This document shows positions 1 through 5,309 of a stretch of 5,309 nt of DNA, one piece after another. Source of the DNA: Marinagarivorans sp. UBA5870. GTDB taxonomy: Bacteria; Pseudomonadota; Gammaproteobacteria; Pseudomonadales; Cellvibrionaceae. Positions within the stretch are counted from its first letter, which is position 1, and every line of letters begins with the position of its first letter. The notes under the pieces were generated by a model. The model did no database searches. It was not told where the DNA came from and worked only from the letters and a program-made list of their open reading frames with translations. Location of the stretch: NCBI GenBank assembly GCA_002432555.1, contig DJFO01000205.1, positions 1 through 5,309 of the forward strand, read 5' to 3'. The position numbers were made by a program, and so were the translations under genes.

Positions 1-290
1 TACCGGTGCAGCATTTACCGCATCCGCCACCTTCGCAACATCGGCAACTTCATCCAGCTTATTGCCTGCCCGCGCCAAATCGGATGCCACACCTGCGGCT
101 TTACCAGCTCCTTTACTACCTAACAAGACATCGCCAAAATCGGCCACAACCTGGCCGACCAAGCCGTCGTAGCGCTCTTAACCCCAAAGTTTTACCTAAT
201 TCTCTGTCAGACCAACCCAAATCAAAACGGGGCTTTCTGCGATATTTACCACAGTGCTACCGGCCGATTGTAAGCTTTGCCGACCGCGAT
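1..290 (-). pseudogene. Degraded partial copy of the toxin's pre-toxin segment (orphan tip cassette, continues left of window)
   Basis: Read on the minus strand, this matches toxin residues ~985-1080 (from GRQSLQSAGS to VADAVNAAPV), without gaps and in one frame. Two codons have become stops: TAG at 198-196 (Tyr in the intact copy) and TAA at 180-178 (Glu in the intact copy). No frameshift is present, and no start codon or Rhs body precedes it, so it cannot make the toxin itself. Seven codons carry missense changes, while 17 of 28 base differences are silent, so the copy diverged mostly under protein-level constraint before or apart from its inactivation. The match runs off the window edge, where a different toxin tip would be expected if this is an orphan cassette of the kind known for Rhs and CDI systems. 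Confidence 0.85.
1..290. repeat. Direct repeat, copy 1 (partner 2066-2355)
   Basis: Position n matches position n+2065 throughout, in the same orientation, with 28 mismatches in 290 bases by hand alignment and no gaps. The first 36 bases are identical (1-36 with 2066-2101), as are the last 35 (256-290). Similarity stops abruptly after 290/2355. The left end is cut by the window edge. Confidence 0.95.
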
Positions 291-371
291 GATCTTTGCC
301 AACCCACCGCAGGTGGGGCATACGATGGTCCGCGGACTGGATCCAGAAGGTTTGGGATTGGTGACATTCAC
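246..371 (-). CDS. Possible truncated small ORF (41 aa, CPTCGG motif) running into the orphan repeat
   Basis: A GTG start at 371-369 has a strong Shine-Dalgarno, GGAGG at 382-378, with a 6-nt spacer. The ORF reads VNVTNPKPSG onward and contains a CPTC motif at residues 18-21, a possible zinc-binding knuckle. From residue 28 it reads the repeat out of the toxin frame and stops at 248-246, so its last ~14 residues are probably not original. I infer that it may be the 5' end of a gene cut off where the repeat joins. Chance is a real alternative, given the short length. Confidence 0.3.
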   Translation of the reverse strand: MNVTNPKPSGSSPRTIVCPTCGGLAKIIAVGKAYNRPVALW

Positions 372-637
372 AGCGTTCCTCCATTTGCAGGGCAACGCGG
401 AGATGGGCATCAAGATTTTTGCCGGGGCGCGCGAGAATGCCGATGGGAGGAGACAAACTGCGCATAGCGAATCTGCAGCTTTTCTTTCGCCATCAGGCAT
501 CAAAGAGGCAGCTCAACCGCCGACCTCGGAAAACACTGACGATTATCTGCGGATCCAAAAACATCCCTCGGCAAGTAATAAGCGCTTCGAGACGAGGGCC
601 TTAGAGCATCTCGCTGCAAAGCCGGCGACATTCAAAC
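291..637. other. Gene-poor spacer between second small gene and orphan pre-toxin copy
   Basis: No open frame here is convincing on either strand. The plus-strand frame at 277-654 overlaps the end of the minus-strand gene and has no recognisable feature. On the minus strand there is one possible small ORF start (see 246-371) and a short perfect inverted repeat. No GC-rich stem followed by a T run was found after the stop at 638, so no intrinsic terminator is called. The stretch may be remnant DNA from an earlier cassette. Confidence 0.5.
303..317. repeat. Short perfect inverted repeat near the repeat junction
   Basis: Two 6-base arms, CCCACC and GGTGGG, are separated by GCA. There is no T run after it on either strand, so it is not an intrinsic terminator. 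It sits 13 bp from the abrupt end of the direct repeat at 290. Any role in recombination is only a suggestion. Confidence 0.35.
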
Positions 638-1123
638 TCAAATACAAACTTTAACTACCACCGGCGATTCGGCGTCACGATACAGCAACGCGCGAGCATA
701 CAGACCAGCGATAAGATCAATATCATCATCTCCGCTAGTACCTTGAATGATCTCTGACGGCAACCTCCCTGAACTATTTGCTTCCGCCTTCAGTGTCGCA
801 AGATGCTCTTGCACCAGCTCACCAGATACTAGGCTTCCAACCCCCCCTTTGAATGTGACAAGAAAGTCTCCCGAGGAATGTCGTCTCACTCGAAAGTCTG
901 GGTGGTGAGTAACGACTCCTGTCAGTATTTCATCACAACCATTCGCAGACAATTCTTCACTGCCCTGCCAGACAACAAAAGAGCCATTTTCATAGACTGC
1001 AAAAGGCCTACGAGGTAAATACTCCTCCAGCTTTTTTATCGTCCAGTCAATTGGCGATCTGATCGATGGGTTCCACCCAGGTCTTGGATAATCATTCATA
1101 GGTAAATTCGCTCCATTTCTCAT
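638..1123 (-). CDS. Second small downstream protein, candidate immunity or orphan immunity
   Basis: This gene encodes 161 residues from the ATG at 1123, whose ATGA overlaps the stop of the preceding gene by 4 bp, a common sign of coupled translation. An alternative ATG at 1099 gives 153 residues (MNDYPRPGW...) and has a GGAG 11 nt upstream, so the start is not settled. The open frame extends to 1162, but that start would overlap its neighbour by over 40 bp. I do not recognise the family. The protein is soluble-looking, has a Trp/Tyr-rich first half (DWTIKKLEEYLP, FAVYENGSFVVW) and an acidic patch (SGDDDIDL) near the end. No signal peptide is seen. It may be a second immunity protein for the same toxin, or one for another tip. 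A run of seven G at 841-847 lies within the gene. Confidence 0.75.
   Translation of the reverse strand: MRNGANLPMNDYPRPGWNPSIRSPIDWTIKKLEEYLPRRPFAVYENGSFVVWQGSEELSANGCDEILTGVVTHHPDFRVRRHSSGDFLVTFKGGVGSLVSGELVQEHLATLKAEANSSGRLPSEIIQGTSGDDDIDLIAGLYARALLYRDAESPVVVKVCI
1097..1113 (-). promoter_or_regulatory. Possible ribosome binding site and alternative start for the second small gene
   Basis: On the minus strand, GGAG lies at 1114-1111 region, followed by an 11-nt spacer and then ATG at 1099-1097. It competes with the ATG at 1123, which has only a weak GGA 4 nt upstream but overlaps the previous stop. The two starts differ by eight residues. The sequence alone does not decide between them. Confidence 0.35.
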
Positions 1124-1569
1124 TCCGTCCAAACCGCATGCCGAGGAAGTTCTGCTCCACACTTTGGGCAGGGCAACCGACTCAAGCGAAATGCCTCGCG
1201 CAGTGTTGCACCCCCCTCAGGAACAGGAAAATAAATACTGGCTTCCGTTGGGTTTGCAATTCGGCCACTCCAATCACAAGACACGCAGGTAACGTGCTCA
1301 ATTTGAACCCGCTGCCATTTCCCATCTCTTCGGAAAAGGGGCACAACACTCCATGATTTTACGATATGCGGTGCTTTAAATAGTCCTATGCAGAAACGGT
1401 CCGGGTGTTTTGACACAAGCTCGACCAAATTACGGACGATATTTTGAGTACTGGCCGTATAGACGGGCAGTCCTTTGTAAAGTGGGTTTTCAAGCAAGCC
1501 ATTCCAACTATCGAGGCTTGGGACGGTTAATTTTTGACCATCCGCTATCACTTGTTTTTCAGTCATCAT
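1120..1569 (-). CDS. Candidate immunity protein with zinc-ribbon cysteines
   Basis: This gene encodes 149 residues and starts 22 bp after the toxin stop, the usual place for a cognate immunity gene. I do not recognise the family. Four cysteines form two CxxC pairs, C95/C98 (CVSC) and C134/C137 (CPKC, followed by GAELPRHAVW), a zinc-ribbon spacing. There is no signal peptide or membrane segment, so it should be cytoplasmic, as expected for neutralising an ADP-ribosyltransferase. It begins with two ATG codons in tandem (1569 and 1566). The only Shine-Dalgarno-like match, TGAGGG over the toxin stop, is 19 nt upstream, too far to be usual, so translation may depend on coupling to the toxin. Immunity is inferred from position and size; a zinc-binding regulatory or accessory role is the alternative. 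Confidence 0.8.
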   Translation of the reverse strand: MMTEKQVIADGQKLTVPSLDSWNGLLENPLYKGLPVYTASTQNIVRNLVELVSKHPDRFCIGLFKAPHIVKSWSVVPLFRRDGKWQRVQIEHVTCVSCDWSGRIANPTEASIYFPVPEGGATLREAFRLSRLPCPKCGAELPRHAVWTE

Positions 1570-1591
1570 GTCAAACCGAAATAAAAATCCC

Positions 1592-2011
1592 TCATGGTGA
1601 CAATCGCTTCAGTAAGTCAGACCCGTTCCTCAGCAACCATTCGCTTTCCGTGGACCCTTGTAAGGTCTGCTGAATCAAATGAGATCTTGGAACCTGACCG
1701 CTGTAAACCGTACCGCCCTTAGAGAAGTATTTAGCGACATCCGGATCTGTGGTAACAGATACGAAAGTTCTATCAAGGTTGAACGCTTGCTTTAACTCTG
1801 TACCAAACGCTGCGTGGGCTTCCGCGTAGTGGGTCTCATTGCCCCAAATGTCTATCCATTGATCGTGAGTAGACCTCGAAGTGCTATAGGCGTCCGATAA
1901 GCCTCCTCTCTCCATGTATGAACGCTGCGCAGCATCGCTCAAAATATGGCCTGTTTCGTCGAATATCTGATTTTCGGCATATCGAGAAGTGCCTCGATAA
2001 ACTGTCACCAT
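1592..2011 (-). other. C-terminal toxin tip: predicted ADP-ribosyltransferase domain
   Basis: This is the last ~140 residues of the large toxin. Three elements appear in the order of the R-S-E clade of ADP-ribosyltransferases: VYRGTS with Arg1103, then TFVSVTTD (Ser1182, Thr1184, Thr1185) followed by PDVAKYF, and STESEWLLR with Glu1219 and Glu1221 in an ExE arrangement. In this family the Arg and Ser/Thr elements help bind NAD+, the last Glu is catalytic, and ExE rather than QxE is usual in arginine-modifying members. The target cannot be told from sequence. The fold call rests on motifs only; an NAD+ glycohydrolase activity with the same fold is possible. DNA here is less GC-rich than the toxin body upstream. 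Confidence 0.8.
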
Positions 2012-5000
2012 GTCATCCGCACTGTTGGGAACAAGCGCAACGTTCGCTGCATCGCTGATTTTCAATACCGGTGCAGCATTTACCGCATCCGCCACCTTCG
2101 CCACATCTGCAACTTCGCCTAGCTTGTTGCCAACCCGCGCCAAGTCGGATGCCACACCCGCGGCTTTGCCCGCTCCTTTACTGCCGAGTAAAACATCGCC
2201 GAAATCCGCCGCAACCTGGCCGACCAAGCCGCCGTAGCGCTCTTCACCCCAAAGTTTTACGTAATTCTCCGTCAGACCATCCCAAATCAGAACGGGGTTT
2301 TCTGCGATATTTACCACAGCGCTACCGGCCGATTGTAAGCTTTGCCGACCGCGATTGGCGCTGGGCAACCAGTCGGGCAGGTCGGTGCCGGTCACGGATT
2401 CTAGCTGATCCAGAGCGAATCCCGATACGGAAAGGTCCGAGCTGGTCCGATTGACATTGTAAGCAAATTCTCCAAGATCCAAAACGCCTGCACCAAAGGT
2501 GCCCAACGCATCCACCACATGCCCCCCGACACTTTCGGGCTGATAGGTGTCATTCCAGCTGCGGTAGTCCTTCACTTTACCGCCTACCCAATCCATCGCA
2601 TCGGAAATAGGATCGAAACCACCGGAAGCGGCTGGCGTTGTCGGTGCTTCCAGAGCGGCATCAACCTTTGTTTCGGCTGGTGCGCTTCCCGCACCTTCAC
2701 TGTAGTTGTCAAAGAGTTTTGGCGAGGTCGCGCTGAACACGTTGTCTCCGGCCAACACGGAGAGATTGACACCATCGCTCGTTTCGGTGAGCGCAATGGC
2801 ATTGCCATTTTTCACAATGCCGACCGTGACATTACCCGAGTCGTCGGACTTCACGCTAAAGGTCACGCCTTCTAGATTGACCCCTGCCGCTTTCAGGCGA
2901 TCCAGTCCTTCCGCGGATACGGTTCGGACGCCGCGATCATCAACTGTAAAAGCTTTAGCGGTGATCGAGCTTTGTAACAGAGACTGAAGCTCTTGTGCTT
3001 TTTCGTTGGCATCTCCGGCACCCGCGGCGGTCCCGCTCAGCAAATCCTTTTGTACGCCCAACTGAGCCGCGAATTCTTCACGCACTTTGGCGAGCTGTCT
3101 CTTGGCTTCGTTGCGCGCTTTTTGCTGATAGTAGGCCTGCGCCTGGCCTTCGACGAATTGATTCACTTGCGGTGAGACTGCCACGTTGTCATCGAAGTTG
3201 ACCGACTTTAATGTAACGCCATCCTCGAGCGGTTTGCGGAAATCAACTTCGTCGCCATTGAGTTCCACCAGCAGCCTGTAGGTGCGGCTGATCTCCACGT
3301 CCGTGGCGGGTTTGCCGCGCAGTTCCATCGCCCGCGCATCCGCCAGTTTTTTCGCAAAGGTCCAGGGATACATGGTGCCGCCATCGGCATCCACGGTGAC
3401 CGAATTAATGGGAACTTCTTCCCCATCTTTATTGGTGATGGTTGGAACTTCCGGCTCCGCCGCGGCACTCTGGGTTCCCTCCTCGGGCATTTCCGACGTA
3501 GACACATAACCCGCGACTTCTTCGGACACGCTCTGTTCGGTTACGGCCGCCTCCTGCTGCGTTGGCGCTGTGCGGGCTTGGGTGACGGTCTGTTGCTGAA
3601 CCTCCGTCACGGATGAACGCTCTTCCCTGCTCGCGTACTCTGCGGCGAGCTTATCCAGTTGCTTTTCTGAAAAGCGATCGAGGCTTTCTTTGAGACCCGT
3701 GTCGATCGTCAAAACGCCGCCCGCCAACTGGCCGACCTCGTTGCCCACAGAGCTGATCAGGAAGCCCATGCCCGCGTCCTGATCAAAGCTCGACATCACA
3801 CCCGCGGTCATCGCGTTGATGGTGGTATTCACAAACGCCTTGGCCAGACGGTCTGCAAAGGAATTATCAGTGCCCAGGCTTCGCTGCAGCGGCCCGTTGA
3901 CCGCCGACACCAGGTTGCTGGCAACCGCTGTGCCCACCGCTGAGAGCCAATCGAATTCCTGGTTGGGGTCGCGTCTGATATAGGATTCAGCCAATTGCGC
4001 CCACGGGGTAGCGTAATCCACCACGGCGCGGATGGTATCTATGGTGCCGGCGGACAAGGCGACATCCGTCGCGGTTTTACTGGCCTTGACCGCATTATCC
4101 GCCGCTTGCAGATCGGGAGAGAAACCCTCCAGCGCGCCGCCAACTCCCGCAGCGGCGAGTCCCACCCAGGAGGTGATTTTCATATCCGGCTTGCCGTTGC
4201 CGTCCGCGTCGGTGCCCATTTGTTGCAGCGCGGCCGCGCCCACGCGCAGTAATGGTATGGCGATTTTTGTATAAGTGAGCGTTTCCCCCGCTTTCGCGGC
4301 CGCCTGGGCGGCACCGCCCAAGCCGCCGGCCACGCCCGACAGAAAACCCGCCGCCCCGGCCACGGCGAAGGAGCCCCAGTTGAATTCCTTTTGCATGCCG
4401 AAGGCGATGTAAATGCCCTGAGTAATTGCGTTGGCGGCCAGCGCAATGGCCGCGCCTACCGCCCCGGCAATGGCAAGCGCCCCGAGGGTTGCCAAAAGTC
4501 CGGCCCCCGCGGCACCGACTATGGCGCCGCCGATACCGGCGGTGAATATGGCCGCGACCACCGCGACTATCACCACCAATACAATTACCAAAATCTGCAC
4601 GCAGCCATTGGCTTTTTTCGGCGGCGGACTCTTCAGGTTGGGCAGCGTAGAGCCGACGATTTCACCTTGGCTGTAGAGCACGTGGGCATCAGCGGTCAGC
4701 CGGCCGGACTCGACCCGATTGGGCACCGTGATACGCGTGCCGGCGTCCAGCGGTGCCGAAATATCCAGGCCATTAGCGTCCGCCAAAACAAACCAGAGGC
4801 TCGCGTTGCCAAACAAACTCAAGGCGATGCTTTGCAGGGTATCCCCGGCACTGGTGGTATAGGAGCTGATGCTGGGCGTAGGGAAATTACCGCCTATGTC
4901 CTCGACCAGGCTGTAGGGACCGGTATCGATTTCAACATTGATTTTGCCGTTCACTTCGGCATCAGTGCCGAATTCGCCGACGGGATTGCCATTGGCATAG

Positions 5001-5309
5001 AGATACTGGGTCTCGGTGACATTGGTATCGTCTTTGCCCTGATCGTGAGATTTAAAAAGAATTTGGTCCTCGTTGTTATGGAGGAATTTCAGCACTTCAT
5101 CGCGTTGAGCGCCGTCTCCCTTGCCCTTGTTCACCACGACGATCCGGTCGTTTACATCGTATTCCGTGGTGCTGGTACCGCTCGCCTTGCCGTGCGCGGT
5201 GACTTTTTCCTCGCGTCCGTCGGCGGAATATTGATACTCGTAGACGAAAGTACTGTCACCATCGTCCAGCGTGGATCCCGTAACCCGACCGGACAGGTCC
5301 AAGGTATTG
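1592..5309 (-). CDS. Rhs-like polymorphic toxin with LysM domain and C-terminal ADP-ribosyltransferase tip (5' end outside window)
   Basis: The frame is open through the window end, so the true start lies beyond it. Residues are numbered from the TTG (Leu) codon at 5302. Residues 1-112 contain YD/Rhs-like repeats (YDVNDR, QYLYANGNPVGE). Residues 147-194 form a LysM domain (AGDTLQSIA to RITVP), normally peptidoglycan-binding. Residues 235-296 are strongly hydrophobic, then Ala/Gly-rich, and further Ala/Gly-rich stretches reach about 400. An EF-hand-like loop (DADGNGKPD) sits at 365-373. Residues 540-620 are a charged, Gln/Glu-rich linker, and 720-780 look helical or coiled-coil. Residues 900-1080 are a conserved pre-toxin segment, partly duplicated downstream. 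Residues 1099-1236 carry the R-[ST]-E elements of ADP-ribosyltransferases. I infer secretion and contact-dependent killing; no secretion signal is visible because the N-terminus is missing. The canonical Rhs PxxxxDPxGL cleavage motif was not seen before the tip. Confidence 0.9.
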   Translation of the reverse strand, partial: NTLDLSGRVTGSTLDDGDSTFVYEYQYSADGREEKVTAHGKASGTSTTEYDVNDRIVVVNKGKGDGAQRDEVLKFLHNNEDQILFKSHDQGKDDTNVTETQYLYANGNPVGEFGTDAEVNGKINVEIDTGPYSLVEDIGGNFPTPSISSYTTSAGDTLQSIALSLFGNASLWFVLADANGLDISAPLDAGTRITVPNRVESGRLTADAHVLYSQGEIVGSTLPNLKSPPPKKANGCVQILVIVLVVIVAVVAAIFTAGIGGAIVGAAGAGLLATLGALAIAGAVGAAIALAANAITQGIYIAFGMQKEFNWGSFAVAGAAGFLSGVAGGLGGAAQAAAKAGETLTYTKIAIPLLRVGAAALQQMGTDADGNGKPDMKITSWVGLAAAGVGGALEGFSPDLQAADNAVKASKTATDVALSAGTIDTIRAVVDYATPWAQLAESYIRRDPNQEFDWLSAVGTAVASNLVSAVNGPLQRSLGTDNSFADRLAKAFVNTTINAMTAGVMSSFDQDAGMGFLISSVGNEVGQLAGGVLTIDTGLKESLDRFSEKQLDKLAAEYASREERSSVTEVQQQTVTQARTAPTQQEAAVTEQSVSEEVAGYVSTSEMPEEGTQSAAAEPEVPTITNKDGEEVPINSVTVDADGGTMYPWTFAKKLADARAMELRGKPATDVEISRTYRLLVELNGDEVDFRKPLEDGVTLKSVNFDDNVAVSPQVNQFVEGQAQAYYQQKARNEAKRQLAKVREEFAAQLGVQKDLLSGTAAGAGDANEKAQELQSLLQSSITAKAFTVDDRGVRTVSAEGLDRLKAAGVNLEGVTFSVKSDDSGNVTVGIVKNGNAIALTETSDGVNLSVLAGDNVFSATSPKLFDNYSEGAGSAPAETKVDAALEAPTTPAASGGFDPISDAMDWVGGKVKDYRSWNDTYQPESVGGHVVDALGTFGAGVLDLGEFAYNVNRTSSDLSVSGFALDQLESVTGTDLPDWLPSANRGRQSLQSAGSAVVNIAENPVLIWDGLTENYVKLWGEERYGGLVGQVAADFGDVLLGSKGAGKAAGVASDLARVGNKLGEVADVAKVADAVNAAPVLKISDAANVALVPNSADDMVTVYRGTSRYAENQIFDETGHILSDAAQRSYMERGGLSDAYSTSRSTHDQWIDIWGNETHYAEAHAAFGTELKQAFNLDRTFVSVTTDPDVAKYFSKGGTVYSGQVPRSHLIQQTLQGSTESEWLLRNGSDLLKRLSP
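2066..2355. repeat. Direct repeat, copy 2, inside the intact toxin gene
   Basis: This is the partner of 1-290. It encodes toxin residues ~984-1079, just upstream of the ADP-ribosyltransferase tip, with no stop codon. The two copies flank the toxin tip, both small downstream genes and the 291-637 spacer, so recombination between them would remove 2,065 bp. Confidence 0.95.

Noticed and set aside
303..317. Inverted repeat considered as an intrinsic terminator
   Set aside because: The stem is only 6 bp and no T run follows it on either strand.
196..465. Minus-strand 89-residue frame that includes the in-frame pre-toxin residues up to the TAG at 196
   Set aside because: It has no good ribosome site, its first half resembles nothing I recognise, and its second half is a fragment ended by a nonsense codon. 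It is better described as part of the pseudogene.
6..467. Plus-strand 153-residue open frame, with a similar one at 2071-2454
   Set aside because: Both are antisense shadows of the duplicated pre-toxin segment. Their resemblance to each other comes only from the DNA repeat, and their Pro/Arg-rich composition has no recognisable domain.
277..654. Plus-strand 125-residue open frame across the spacer
   Set aside because: It overlaps the end of the minus-strand gene and the repeat junction, has no recognisable domain, and its reading crosses unrelated DNA segments.
638..1162. Longest start (1162) for the second small gene
   Set aside because: It would overlap the upstream gene by 43 bp. The ATG at 1123 (ATGA overlap) or at 1099 (GGAG upstream) fits better.
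4431..4676. Plus-strand 81-residue Ala/Thr-rich open frame
   Set aside because: It is the antisense reading of the GC-rich, Ala/Gly-coding hydrophobic region of the toxin, which removes stop codons by composition alone.

Overview
The window holds the 3' part of one very large polymorphic-toxin gene and its downstream cassette, all on the minus strand, so the biology reads from high to low coordinates. No RNA gene, CRISPR array, transposase or plus-strand gene is supported. The organism cannot be named from this. The GC-rich toxin body, the YD/Rhs-type repeats and the toxin/immunity layout suggest a Gram-negative bacterium, probably a proteobacterium.

Layout, in reading order. (1) 5309-1592: C-terminal 1,238 residues of an Rhs-like toxin whose N-terminus lies beyond the window. 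It ends its YD-like repeats early, then has a LysM domain, a long Ala/Gly-rich hydrophobic region, a charged and Gln-rich linker, a conserved pre-toxin segment, and a C-terminal tip with the R-[ST]-E signature of an ADP-ribosyltransferase. (2) 1569-1120 and 1123-638: two small genes with a 4-bp ATGA overlap, placed where immunity genes sit. The first has two CxxC pairs typical of a zinc ribbon; I recognise neither family. (3) 637-291: about 350 bp with no convincing gene, apart from a possible truncated small ORF with a good Shine-Dalgarno. (4) 290-1: a second, degraded copy of the toxin's pre-toxin segment, 262/290 bases identical to 2066-2355 with no gaps, carrying two in-frame stop codons and running off the window edge.

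How it works together: the large protein probably delivers its C-terminal tip into a competing cell, and the two small genes probably protect the producer. The downstream copy looks like the start of a displaced ('orphan') toxin-tip cassette. Both of its stop codons lie in the half nearest the live gene. A crossover in its far ~177 bp would therefore replace the present tip and both small genes with whatever lies left of the window, without bringing in a stop. The toxin tip and immunity genes are visibly poorer in GC than the toxin body, as expected of an exchangeable module.
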